Assembly (NCBI GenBank): GCA_020629995.1
Contig: JAHDCH010000023.1
Location: forward strand, 1 to 17,493
Origin: Pseudaestuariivita sp.
Lineage (GTDB): Bacteria > Pseudomonadota > Alphaproteobacteria > Rhodobacterales > Rhodobacteraceae
DNA length: 17,493 nucleotides
Direction: 5' to 3'
A program made the translations under genes and the position numbers. The notes beneath the pieces were generated by a model that saw only the letters and a list, made by a program, of their open reading frames with translations, did no database searches and was not told the DNA's origin. Shown here one piece after another: positions 1 through 6,615 of the stretch (within the stretch, counting starts at the first letter, position 1; every line of letters starts with the position of its first letter).

Positions 1-246
1 AAATAAGCAATCGGGGTGGTGGTGACGATGGGACGATGTCAGCCACCGGAGGGATACCCGGGCGCTTGGAGGGATACGGCCCCTCGTGCAACCGGACAAC
101 TCGCCGAGGGCCTGTTTGGTTCCAAAGAAAATGGGATTTTTTATAAACTAAAAAATCAATAACTTAAGTGAAGTAATGTCTCCTCTGAAGAAAATCTTGC
201 CACAAAAGCCGGTACCCCGGATGCATCAGGATCCGAGCGCCAGCGA
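1..246. other. Gene-less left edge with AT-rich patch
   Basis: I see no convincing coding region here. The first ~120 bases are GC-rich and contain a short direct repeat, GGAGGGATAC at 48-57 and again at 68-77 (20-bp period). Bases ~121-200 are strikingly AT-rich compared with the rest of the window and contain the inverted repeat listed separately at 135-157. The remainder is the region downstream of the glycerate 2-kinase stop codon; a small inverted repeat (CGGAT at 218-222, ATCCG at 231-235) is too weak to call a terminator. The GC-rich part may be the tail of a gene or element that begins outside the window. Confidence 0.5.
135..157. repeat. AT-rich perfect inverted repeat (9-bp arms)
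   Basis: The arms GATTTTTTA (135-143) and TAAAAAATC (149-157) are perfect reverse complements around the 5-nt centre TAAAC. The arms are almost pure A/T, so this does not look like an ordinary intrinsic terminator; it could be a protein-binding site or an AT-rich promoter/upstream element. Its function is unknown. Confidence 0.45.
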
Positions 247-1503
247 TTATTTGATCACGATGGCGCGGAAATCGTTGACGTTCGTGCCCGTCGGTCCGGG
301 CGCGAACAGATCATCGATGGCGGCAAAGGCCGAATAGGCATCGTTGCGGGCCAGCATCGCGGCCGGGTCAAGGCCCGCAGCGCGCAACCGCGCCGCCGAT
401 CCTGCGTCCACGAAGGCGCCCGCATTGTCTTCGGACCCGTCGATTCCATCGGTGTCCGCCGCCAGGGCGGTGATCCCGCCCACATCGTCAACCTCGCGCG
501 CGAGGCTCAGCAGGAATTCCGAATTGCGCCCGCCGCGCCCGCCCGACCCGGCAAGAGTGACCGTCGTTTCTCCGCCCGACAGCAGCACGACGGGGCGCGC
601 AAAAGGCCGGTCCTTGGTCGCCACCTCGCGGGCGATGGCTGCGTGGACCTTGGCCACGTCACGCGCTTCGCCTTCAATCGCGTCCGACAGGATGACCGCG
701 GGCATGCCTTCCCGGCGCGCGACTTCGGCAGCAGCCTCAAGAGATTGCGCCGCCGAGGCGATCACAGCCACCGTGTTGCGGGCGAATGCAGGATCACCCG
801 GGCTGGGCGGCAGATTGGCGTCTGACGCGATGATCTGCGCGGCAGCCTGCGGCAGATCAATCGGCCAGGCCTCAAGCGCGGCGCGCGCCTCGTGCCGCCC
901 GCGCGCATCCGGCACCGTCGGCCCCGACGCCACCTGCGCCGGGTCATCGCCCGGCACATCGCTGACCACCAAAGACACAACGCGCGCCGGGTGTGCCAGC
1001 GCCGCCAGACGTCCGCCCTTGATTGTGGAGAGCTGATTGCGGATCAGGTTCATCACGCCGATTGGCGCGCCGGATGCCAGCAAAGCCTGATTGACTGCGA
1101 TCTCGTCCTTCAGCGTCAGCCCGTCGCAAGGCGCGGGCAACAGCGCCGATCCGCCGCCGCAGACCAAGGCGACCACCAGATCATCCTGCGTCAGACCGTC
1201 CACAGCAGCGCGCAAGGCGGCTGATGCCGCCATCCCCGCAGCGTCGGGCACGGGATGTGCCGCCTCCATCACCCGCAGGCTGCGCGTCGCGCAGGCATAG
1301 CCATACCGCGTGACAACCACGCCTTCGAGCGGGCCATCCCACAGGTCTTCGAATGCGGCCGCCAGTTGGGCCGCGCCCTTGCCCGCTCCGATGACGATCG
1401 TACGTCCCTTTGGGCGCTCTGGCAGGTGCGGCACCAACGCGCGTTTCGGGTCGGCTGCCGCAACGGCGGCATCAAACAGGCGGGTCAGAAAGGCTTTGTC
1501 CAT
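247..1503 (-). CDS. Glycerate 2-kinase (MOFRL/TtuD family)
   Basis: Predicted 418-aa cytoplasmic kinase that phosphorylates D-glycerate to 2-phosphoglycerate, linking glycerate (from glyoxylate, hydroxypyruvate or tartrate metabolism) to glycolysis. Seen in the sequence: the N-terminal GCK/DUF4147-type domain with GAGKGAAQ near residues 39-46, CGGGSALLPAP at 115-125 and IRNQLSTIKGG at 154-164; then the C-terminal MOFRL domain with GGETTV at 310-315, GGRGGRNSEF at 321-330, TDGIDGSEDNAG at 351-362 and TGTNVND at 405-411. Length is normal for the family. The frame is open further upstream, but that extension overlaps the neighbouring VOC gene and reads as non-protein-like; MDKAFL at 1503 is the family-like start, although only a weak GGGG precedes it. 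It lies 64 bp downstream of the VOC gene and may be co-transcribed with it. The exact physiological substrate is inferred from the family. Confidence 0.9.
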   Translation of the reverse strand: MDKAFLTRLFDAAVAAADPKRALVPHLPERPKGRTIVIGAGKGAAQLAAAFEDLWDGPLEGVVVTRYGYACATRSLRVMEAAHPVPDAAGMAASAALRAAVDGLTQDDLVVALVCGGGSALLPAPCDGLTLKDEIAVNQALLASGAPIGVMNLIRNQLSTIKGGRLAALAHPARVVSLVVSDVPGDDPAQVASGPTVPDARGRHEARAALEAWPIDLPQAAAQIIASDANLPPSPGDPAFARNTVAVIASAAQSLEAAAEVARREGMPAVILSDAIEGEARDVAKVHAAIAREVATKDRPFARPVVLLSGGETTVTLAGSGGRGGRNSEFLLSLAREVDDVGGITALAADTDGIDGSEDNAGAFVDAGSAARLRAAGLDPAAMLARNDAYSAFAAIDDLFAPGPTGTNVNDFRAIVIK

Positions 1504-1567
1504 GGCAGACGATTTACCCCGCCGCCGCGCCGCGCACCATACGAAACCGCGAAACCGCCCACAGGGC

Positions 1568-1951
1568 CTAGCCGGGCTGATGGCAGACGGCTTCGATATT
1601 GTGGCCATCCGGGTCGCGGACATAGGCCGCGTAATAGCCGGCGTGGTACTGCGTGCGCAGACCGGGCGCCCCGTTGCAAAAGCCCCCGGCAGCACGCGCC
1701 GCAGCATGAAACGCATCAACCGCACCCGGCGTTTCGGCTCTGAGGGCAATGTGCATCAGGCCACGCGCGGGACGCTCGCCCGCGATCCACAGACAAGGTG
1801 CGCTGGCACCGTAACCAACGACGCGAACTCCGTCCGTGTCTTCGGGGTCAAGCGCGACCAGCCGCGCCATCCCCAGCGGCGCGAGAGCCTTGTCGTAAAA
1901 CCCCTGCGACCGGTCAAAATTGCTGACGCCAAACGTGATGTGATCAATCAT
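1568..1951 (-). CDS. VOC (glyoxalase/bleomycin resistance-fold) protein
   Basis: A 127-aa single-domain vicinal-oxygen-chelate protein. It opens with MIDHITFGVSNFDRSQGFYDKAL, the typical first beta-alpha unit with a metal-ligand-position His (H4), and ends with YAAYVRDPDGHNIEAVCHQ, the usual closing strand with Glu. Central segments (LMHIALRAETPGAVDAFHAAA) match the second beta-alpha-beta unit. The substrate cannot be told from sequence; family members include glyoxalases, dioxygenases and resistance proteins. The MIDHI start is chosen because VOC proteins begin right at this strand; a longer in-frame start at 2038 would add an unlikely Arg-rich leader. It is divergent from tpa, across a 212-bp region carrying the TauR-like boxes, so the two may share regulation; that is only an inference. 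Confidence 0.85.
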   Translation of the reverse strand: MIDHITFGVSNFDRSQGFYDKALAPLGMARLVALDPEDTDGVRVVGYGASAPCLWIAGERPARGLMHIALRAETPGAVDAFHAAARAAGGFCNGAPGLRTQYHAGYYAAYVRDPDGHNIEAVCHQPG

Positions 1952-2048
1952 GCCGCGTGCCCTTGCCGCTGTACCGGTGCGCGGCGATGGTGCCCGCTGC
2001 ACAACCAAGGTGCAAGCGGACCACCCAAGCCCTGCCACCCGGCAGATT

Positions 2049-2081
2049 GTGGCCTTAAATTCCCGCCCGCTCTGGCCCTAT
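2049..2081 (+). promoter_or_regulatory. Putative TauR-type direct-repeat operator upstream of tpa
   Basis: Two tandem boxes, GTGGCCTTAA (2049-2058) and CTGGCCCTAT (2072-2081), start 23 bp apart, about two helical turns. Each matches 8 of 10 positions of the CTGGACYTAA direct-repeat box that I recall being described for TauR, a MocR-type activator of tpa in Rhodobacter capsulatus. The downstream box lies directly upstream of where a -35 element would be for the -10 at 2105-2110, the expected place for an activator. A TauR-like regulator is encoded at 9018-10481. Binding is inferred. Confidence 0.55.
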
Positions 2082-2104
2082 CCGAGGTCTCAAAATTTCC
2101 GTGA

Positions 2105-2110
2105 TATAGC
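2105..2110 (+). promoter_or_regulatory. Candidate -10 element of the tpa promoter
   Basis: TATAGC at 2105-2110, inside GTGATATAGC, is the best -10 match in the region. At a 17-bp spacer the -35 position (2082-2087, CCGAGG) has no consensus match, which fits an activator-dependent promoter with the putative TauR box ending at 2081. The transcript would start near 2117, giving a ~45-nt leader that contains the hairpin at 2123-2145. Confidence 0.4.
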
Positions 2111-2122
2111 TCATCTGATGCT

Positions 2123-2145
2123 GCCCGACGGCGATTGAGTCGGGC
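2123..2145 (+). other. Stem-loop in the tpa leader
   Basis: GCCCGAC (2123-2129) and GTCGGGC (2139-2145) are perfect 7-bp complements around a 9-nt loop. The hairpin ends 5 bases before the Shine-Dalgarno stretch GAGGAGA (2151-2157) of tpa. If transcription starts near 2117 it caps the mRNA and could stabilise it or tune translation. Confidence 0.45.
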
Positions 2146-2163
2146 CCCGAGAGGAGAGTTCCC

Positions 2164-3549
2164 ATGGACGGCGCACTGAACGAAAACGACATCAGCCATG
2201 TGGTCGAGGCCGACCGCGCTCATGTCTGGCACCACCTGATCCAGCACAAACCCTTCGAGACGACCGATCCCCGGATCATCATCGAAGGCAAGGGCATGCG
2301 CGTCTGGGACCAGAAGGGCAAAGAGCACCTTGATGCGGTGTCCGGCGGCGTCTGGACGGTGAACGTGGGCTATGGCCGCGAGTCGATTGCCAAGGCGGTC
2401 TATGACCAGCTGATCAAGCTGAACTATTTTGCCGGCTCGGCGGGCTCGGTCCCCGGAGCGCTGTTTTCCGAAAAGCTGCTGACCAAGATGCCGGGGATGA
2501 GCCGGGTGTACTATTGCAACTCGGGGTCGGAAGCGAACGAGAAGGCGTTCAAGATGGTGCGCCAGATCGCGCACAAGCGCTATGGCGGCAAAAAGCACAA
2601 GGTGCTGTACCGCCACCGCGATTACCACGGCACCACGATCAGCTGCCTGTCGGCAGGCGGCCAGGAAGAGCGCGGCGCGCAATACGGCCCCTACACCCCC
2701 GGCTTTGTCGAGGTGCCCCACTGCCTCGAATACCGCGCGCAGCCCGAGTTTGAGGGCGGCAACTACGGCGAATGGGCCGCAAACCAGATCGAAGAGGTCA
2801 TCCTGCGCGAAGGCCCCGACACCGTGGGCGCGCTGTGCCTGGAGCCGGTGACCGCAGGCGGCGGCGTCATCACCCCGCCCGAAGGGTACTGGGAGCGGGT
2901 GCAGGAGATCTGCAAGAAGTACGACATCCTGCTGCACATCGACGAGGTCGTCTGCGGCGTGGGCCGCACGGGCGTCTGGTTCGGCTATCAGAACTACGGC
3001 GTGAAGCCGGACATGGTCACGATGGCCAAGGGTGTCGCCTCGGGCTATGCGGCGATTGCCTGCCTTGTGACGACCGAAGAGGTCTTTGACATGTTCAAGG
3101 ACGACGCGTCGGACCCGATGAGCTATTTCCGCGACATCTCGACCTTTGGCGGCTGCACCGCAGGGCCCGCAGCAGCGATCGAGAACATGCGCATCATCGA
3201 AGACGAGAACCTCTTGGACAACACGCTTGCCATGGGTGACCGGATGATCGCCAACCTGAACGCGCTGGCCGAAAAGCACGCCTGTATCGGTGATGTGCGC
3301 GGCAAAGGCCTGTTCTGCGGCGCCGAGCTGGTGGCCGACCGCGCCACCCGCGAACCGGCCGCAGAAAAGATGGTGCAGGCCGTTGTGGGTGACTGCATGG
3401 CGCAAGGTGTCGTGATCGGGGCAACCAACCGCAGCGTGCCCGGCTTCAACAACACGCTGTGCTTCTCGCCGGCGCTGATCGCGACGGCGGACGACATCGA
3501 CCAGATCACCGACGCGGTCGATCAGGCCCTGACCCGCGTGTTCGGGTAA
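2164..3549 (+). CDS. tpa: Taurine:pyruvate aminotransferase (class III, PLP-dependent)
   Basis: A 461-aa cytoplasmic aminotransferase predicted to transfer the amino group of taurine to pyruvate, giving sulfoacetaldehyde and L-alanine, the first step of taurine dissimilation. Visible class III features: SGGVWTVNVGYGRES near residues 61-75, the PLP phosphate-binding NSGSEANEKAFKM with S120-G121-S122, RDYHGTTIS following it, HIDEVVCGVGRTG with D260 contacting the pyridine nitrogen, and the Schiff-base lysine K289 in MAKGVASGYAA. The opening VVEADRAHVWHHLIQHKPFETTDPR closely resembles known Rhodobacterales Tpa proteins. GAGGAGA lies 6 nt before the ATG. The gene is flanked by TauR-like boxes upstream and a strong hairpin downstream, so it appears monocistronic. 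The next pathway genes, xsc and pta, are absent from the window. Other omega-amino acids (hypotaurine, beta-alanine) remain possible substrates. Confidence 0.82.
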   Translation: MDGALNENDISHVVEADRAHVWHHLIQHKPFETTDPRIIIEGKGMRVWDQKGKEHLDAVSGGVWTVNVGYGRESIAKAVYDQLIKLNYFAGSAGSVPGALFSEKLLTKMPGMSRVYYCNSGSEANEKAFKMVRQIAHKRYGGKKHKVLYRHRDYHGTTISCLSAGGQEERGAQYGPYTPGFVEVPHCLEYRAQPEFEGGNYGEWAANQIEEVILREGPDTVGALCLEPVTAGGGVITPPEGYWERVQEICKKYDILLHIDEVVCGVGRTGVWFGYQNYGVKPDMVTMAKGVASGYAAIACLVTTEEVFDMFKDDASDPMSYFRDISTFGGCTAGPAAAIENMRIIEDENLLDNTLAMGDRMIANLNALAEKHACIGDVRGKGLFCGAELVADRATREPAAEKMVQAVVGDCMAQGVVIGATNRSVPGFNNTLCFSPALIATADDIDQITDAVDQALTRVFG

Positions 3550-3559
3550 ACCTTTGGCC

Positions 3560-3592
3560 TTGGTCCCCTGCGGTCTTGCCGCGGGGGACCAA
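3560..3592 (+). terminator. Strong hairpin after tpa (probable terminator)
   Basis: A 14-bp stem with one G-U pair: TTGGTCCCCTGCGG (3560-3573) pairs with CCGCGGGGGACCAA (3579-3592) around the loop TCTTG. It starts 10 bases after the tpa stop codon. No T-run follows, so it may act as a Rho-assisted terminator or a 3'-end stabiliser. It separates tpa from the chromate genes. Confidence 0.65.
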
Positions 3593-3611
3593 CCGTACAT
3601 CTGCGTGGCGG

Positions 3612-3640
3612 TTGACTTGGCGCAGCCCTGTCGTTACCCC
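3612..3640 (+). promoter_or_regulatory. Weak candidate promoter for chrB-chrA
   Basis: TTGACT at 3612-3617 matches a -35 hexamer in 5 of 6 positions; 17 bp later TACCCC (3635-3640) is a poor -10. It lies after the tpa hairpin and before the chromate genes, where a promoter is expected. A small inverted repeat, CTCAA-GTG-TTGAG (3701-3713), overlaps the start of the chrB Shine-Dalgarno GAGGAGG (3711-3717) and could be an operator or a translation-control element. Confidence 0.3.
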
Positions 3641-3724
3641 CACAACCCTGGGGCGCGCAGGAGCCCCGTGAGGCGCCAGCCCAATCTTGCATCCGGTTCT
3701 CTCAAGTGTTGAGGAGGATGCTGC

Positions 3725-4543
3725 ATGGCGCCCTATAACGAAATCTCTGTCTCTGCCCTTGCGCGGCTGATCGGCACGCCCGATTGCCCGGTTTTGGTGG
3801 ACGTCCGCACGGACGAAGACTTTGACAAAGATCCACAGCTGATACCCGGCGCGTTTAGGCACCCGTTCACAGCAGCGACCGACCTTGCCGACAGGCTTCG
3901 GGGACGTTCCGCTGTCGTTTATTGCCAAAAGGGGCTCAAGCTGAGCCAGGGCGCGGCGGCATTGCTGCGGGCATCGGGCGTACGCGCCGAAGTCCTGCAC
4001 GGCGGCCACCTTGCCTGGAAAGACGCGGGCCTGCCGATGGTGCGGGCGGATAGACTGCCGCCGCGCAACGGCTCGGGCCAGACCCTTTGGGTCACCCGCC
4101 ATCGCCCCAAGGTCGACCGGATCGCCTGTCCCTGGCTGATCCGCCGCTTTGTGGACCCGGACGCCCGGTTTCTGTTTGTGGCTCCATCTCAGGTGACCTT
4201 GGTGGCCGAGCGTTTTGGCGCAACCCCGTTCGATGTCGAAGACGTGTTCTGGACCCATCGCCGGGACCGATGCACCTTTGATACGATGGTGGACGAGTTC
4301 GGCATTCAGCACCCGGCCCTGACGCACCTTGCGTCGATTATTCGCGGTGCTGACACGGACCGCCATGATCTCGCGCCCGAAGTTGCCGGCCTGCTTGCGG
4401 TGTCACTTGGGCTGTCGCGGATGTTTCGCGATGATCTGCAGCAACTGGAGGCGGGTATGCTGCTGTATGATGCCTTCTACCGCTGGGCACGGGATGCCAC
4501 CAACGAAGGCCACGCCTGGCCCCATGCCCAGGGCGGGTCCTGA
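3725..4543 (+). CDS. chrB: Rhodanese-ChrB fusion (chromate resistance)
   Basis: A 272-aa protein with two domains. Residues ~8-105 form a rhodanese domain: VDVRTDEDF at 25-33, the active-site loop AVVYCQKGLKLS with the catalytic-position cysteine C67, and HGGHLAWKDAGLP at the end. Residues ~118-265 form a ChrB C-terminal-like domain starting WVTRHRPKVDRIACPWLIRRFVDP and including DVFWTHRRDRCTFDTMVDEFG. ChrB proteins accompany the ChrA pump and in some bacteria act as chromate-responsive regulators; the rhodanese half suggests sulfur transfer or a redox role. No DNA-binding N-terminal domain of classical ChrB is seen, since the rhodanese takes its place. A perfect Shine-Dalgarno GAGGAGG precedes the ATG by 7 nt. 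The stop codon is 3 nt before chrA, so the two form an operon and are probably translationally coupled. Confidence 0.85.
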   Translation: MAPYNEISVSALARLIGTPDCPVLVDVRTDEDFDKDPQLIPGAFRHPFTAATDLADRLRGRSAVVYCQKGLKLSQGAAALLRASGVRAEVLHGGHLAWKDAGLPMVRADRLPPRNGSGQTLWVTRHRPKVDRIACPWLIRRFVDPDARFLFVAPSQVTLVAERFGATPFDVEDVFWTHRRDRCTFDTMVDEFGIQHPALTHLASIIRGADTDRHDLAPEVAGLLAVSLGLSRMFRDDLQQLEAGMLLYDAFYRWARDATNEGHAWPHAQGGS

Positions 4544-4546
4544 CAC

Positions 4547-5833
4547 ATGAGCGCAGACACCAAATCCTTTCCCAACCCGTCCCTGCGCGCTGCGGCGCGC
4601 GTGTGGTGGAAAATCGGCATGTTGTCCTTTGGCGGCCCGGCAGCGCAGATCGCCCTGATGCACAAAGAGCTGGTCGAGGACCGCGCCTGGTTGTCCGAAC
4701 AGCAATTCCTCAATGCACTCAGCTTTTGCATGCTTTTGCCCGGCCCCGAAGCCATGCAGCTGGCCACCTATGCGGGCTGGCGGCTGCACGGGACGCCGGG
4801 CGGCCTGATCGCCGGGCTGCTTTTTGTTCTGCCCGGCGCGGCGATCATCATGGCGCTTGCCGCGATCTACAGCCTTTATGGATCGGTGCCGCTGGTCCAG
4901 GCGCTGTTTTTCGGGGTCAAGGCAGCCGTGCTGGTGATCGTTGTCGAAGCCTTGCTGCGCGTTGCCAAAAAGGCGCTTGGCCGGTGGCACCACTGGCTGA
5001 TCGCAGGGGTGGCCTTTGTCGCGATTTTTGCCTTTGCTGTGCCCTACCCCGTCATCGTGGCTTTGGCCGGCCTTGCTGGGTGGGTGTCGGCCGCAAAGCA
5101 CCCGATCCATGAGACCGCGCGCACCGCACATGTCCCGATGTCACAGACCGCGCGGACATGTGCCGTGTGGCTTGCGATCTGGGGCCTGCCGCTTCTGGCG
5201 CTGCAATGGCTGGGTGCGCCCGGCATTTTTGTCCAGATCGGAACGTTTTTCAGCACGCTGGCCGTTGTTACCTTTGGCGGGGCCTATGCCGTTCTTGCCT
5301 ATATGGCTCAGGACGTTGTCGGAACATTCGGGTGGCTGACCGCAGGCGAGATGATTGATGCCCTCGGCCTTGCCGAAACCACCCCGGGTCCCTTGATCCT
5401 GGTCACCCAGTTCGTCAGTTTTCTGGCCGGGTTCCAGGCTGGCGGGCTTGGCTTTGCGGTGGCCGGTGCTCTTGTCGCCCTTTGGGTGACGTTCGTGCCC
5501 TGCTTCCTGTGGATCTTTGCCGGCGCGCCGTACATTGACTGGCTGTCTGGCCAGCCCCGACTGCAAGGCGCTCTGCGTGCGATCACGGCGGCGGTCGTGG
5601 GTGTCATTCTCAACCTTTCGCTGTGGTTCGCGTTGCATGTCCTGTTCGGCACGGTGTCGCGGGTGCAGATCGGGGCCGCCGCCCTGTGGTGGCCCGATGT
5701 TGCGACGATCGACTGGCTGGCGGCCGGGCTGTTCGGTGTCAGCTGCTTGCTGGCCTTCCGGCTGCATTGGGGCATCCTGCCCGTCCTGCTGTTCGCGGCT
5801 TGTGCGGGCGCTGGTTTGAACCTGCTGCTCTAG
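4547..5833 (+). CDS. chrA: Chromate efflux transporter ChrA (long-chain CHR family)
   Basis: A 428-aa inner-membrane protein of the CHR family, which exports chromate from the cytoplasm. It is the long, duplicated form: the N-terminal CHR half begins WWKIGMLSFGGPAAQIALMHKELV and contains FCMLLPGPEAMQLATYAGW; the C-terminal half carries the corresponding TFFSTLAVVTFGGAYAVLAYMAQDVV and LGLAETTPGPLILVTQFVSFLAGFQ. The paired FGG and PGP motifs in both halves mark the inverted duplication. About ten or more hydrophobic segments are visible. The ATG is 3 nt after the stop of the rhodanese-ChrB gene. The gene ends tail-to-tail with the ABM gene, 33 bp away. The substrate is assigned by family and by the ChrB neighbour; some CHR members may handle other oxyanions, and sulfate-like anions cannot be excluded. 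Confidence 0.92.
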   Translation: MSADTKSFPNPSLRAAARVWWKIGMLSFGGPAAQIALMHKELVEDRAWLSEQQFLNALSFCMLLPGPEAMQLATYAGWRLHGTPGGLIAGLLFVLPGAAIIMALAAIYSLYGSVPLVQALFFGVKAAVLVIVVEALLRVAKKALGRWHHWLIAGVAFVAIFAFAVPYPVIVALAGLAGWVSAAKHPIHETARTAHVPMSQTARTCAVWLAIWGLPLLALQWLGAPGIFVQIGTFFSTLAVVTFGGAYAVLAYMAQDVVGTFGWLTAGEMIDALGLAETTPGPLILVTQFVSFLAGFQAGGLGFAVAGALVALWVTFVPCFLWIFAGAPYIDWLSGQPRLQGALRAITAAVVGVILNLSLWFALHVLFGTVSRVQIGAAALWWPDVATIDWLAAGLFGVSCLLAFRLHWGILPVLLFAACAGAGLNLLL

Positions 5834-5834
5834 G

Positions 5835-5847
5835 GCCGCTGTGCGGC
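5835..5847. terminator. Short hairpin between convergent genes
   Basis: GCCGC (5835-5839) and GCGGC (5843-5847) form a small stem with a TGT loop in the 33-bp gap between the stop codons of chrA (plus) and the ABM gene (minus). There is no T-run on either side, so terminator function is only suggested by position. Confidence 0.3.
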
Positions 5848-5866
5848 AACACCGGCTTTGCGGGGT

Positions 5867-6211
5867 TCAGCCGTGCAGGTCGCGGCTGTCCTTTGGCGCG
5901 GCGTCCCGTTCGTGCATGCCATAGTCACGCACCACGCCTGCAACCCGCAGCCGGTAGCCTGCGAACATCACGTCTCGCCCCGCCGTCTGCGCACCTCGGT
6001 GCTGCGGCAGATTGCGCCAGGCCTCCAACGCTTCTTCGCTTTCCCAGAACGACAGCGACAGCAGCTTGGTGGGATCCATGATCGACTGGAACCTTTCGAC
6101 GCTGATGAACCCCGGAATGCTTTCGGCCAGCGGGCGCATCCTGGCAGCCATGTCGAGATAGGCATCTACCTGACCCTCGGCGGGGTGCACTTCGAAAATG
6201 ACGGCGATCAT
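5867..6211 (-). CDS. Antibiotic biosynthesis monooxygenase (ABM) domain protein
   Basis: A 114-aa protein with a dimeric alpha-beta barrel (ABM) fold: [43 protein letters not shown] is the typical first half, and [30 protein letters not shown] the typical second half with the W-E-EA-W-H pattern. Family members are cofactor-free monooxygenases or heme-degrading enzymes, but many are uncharacterised and the substrate cannot be predicted. Its ATG overlaps the stop codon of the upstream NIPSNAP-like gene by 4 bp (TCAT at 6208-6211 on the plus strand), so the two are translationally coupled and probably work together, plausibly under control of the divergent ArsR-type regulator. Confidence 0.82.
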   Translation of the reverse strand: MIAVIFEVHPAEGQVDAYLDMAARMRPLAESIPGFISVERFQSIMDPTKLLSLSFWESEEALEAWRNLPQHRGAQTAGRDVMFAGYRLRVAGVVRDYGMHERDAAPKDSRDLHG

Positions 6212-6531
6212 GGCGTGTCCTCGTTTGGTCCCGTCACCAGCTTCAGAAAGGTACGGTCCTCGCGCAAGAGGAACTTTTCGGATTGCGCGAACGCATAATT
6301 CTCGCGCCCGAGTGGATCCTCCGCCAAACGGGCGCGATAGGCTTCGTAGGCTGCCAGCGACTTGACGTGGTAGATGCCGTAGGCCCGCGTGGCCGAGCCT
6401 TCGTGCGGCGCGAAATAGCCAACCAGGTCCGCCCCGCAGCGCGGGATCGCGGTGCTCCAGTTGCGCGCATAGGTGTCGAATGCGGCGCGCTTGGTCGGGT
6501 CAATGTGATAGCGGATGATGCAGGTGAGCAT
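6208..6531 (-). CDS. NIPSNAP-like small protein
   Basis: A 107-aa protein, again of the dimeric alpha-beta barrel type: [69 protein letters not shown]. The opening I-R-Y-x-I-DP, the GAD-L-GYF segment and the [12 protein letters not shown] segment are characteristic of bacterial NIPSNAP-family proteins. Its biochemical function is unknown. The frame is open upstream beyond the chosen start, but that part runs into the divergent regulator gene and does not resemble the family. It is first in a two-gene operon with the ABM protein and divergent from the ArsR-family regulator, with 84 bp between the two start codons. Confidence 0.8.
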   Translation of the reverse strand: MLTCIIRYHIDPTKRAAFDTYARNWSTAIPRCGADLVGYFAPHEGSATRAYGIYHVKSLAAYEAYRARLAEDPLGRENYAFAQSEKFLLREDRTFLKLVTGPNEDTP

Positions 6532-6581
6532 GGGCCTCTCCGGTTTGGTGATTGGAAGTTGGTTCCCGTGATATAGCGGGT

Positions 6582-6594
6582 TGCGTATCACGCA
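6582..6594. promoter_or_regulatory. Inverted repeat TGCGT-ATC-ACGCA in divergent promoter region
   Basis: TGCGT (6582-6586) and ACGCA (6590-6594) are perfect complements about a 3-bp centre. It lies between the divergent NIPSNAP-like and ArsR-type genes and is a candidate operator for the ArsR-type regulator. Five-bp arms are short, so position is the main support. Confidence 0.35.
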
Positions 6595-6597
6595 TGC

Positions 6598-6613
6598 TTC
6601 GATCAGGATCGAA
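6598..6613. promoter_or_regulatory. Palindrome TTCGATC-AG-GATCGAA abutting the arsR-type start
   Basis: A perfect inverted repeat with 7-bp arms (6598-6604 and 6607-6613) and a 2-bp centre ends two bases before the ATG at 6616 and takes the place of a Shine-Dalgarno sequence. It is a plausible autoregulatory operator of the adjacent ArsR-family regulator, which would also control the divergent NIPSNAP/ABM operon. Confidence 0.5.
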
Positions 6614-6615
6614 CC

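Noticed and set aside
2099..2110. CCGTGATATAGC shared exactly with 6566-6577
   Set aside because: Identical 12-mers are expected by chance several times in a window of this size; both simply contain -10-like sequence.
1948..3600. A 550-codon open frame on the minus strand opposite tpa
   Set aside because: It is antisense to a clear aminotransferase and has shadow composition (rich in His, Arg, Ala, Val with no family-like motif); high GC makes long antisense frames common.
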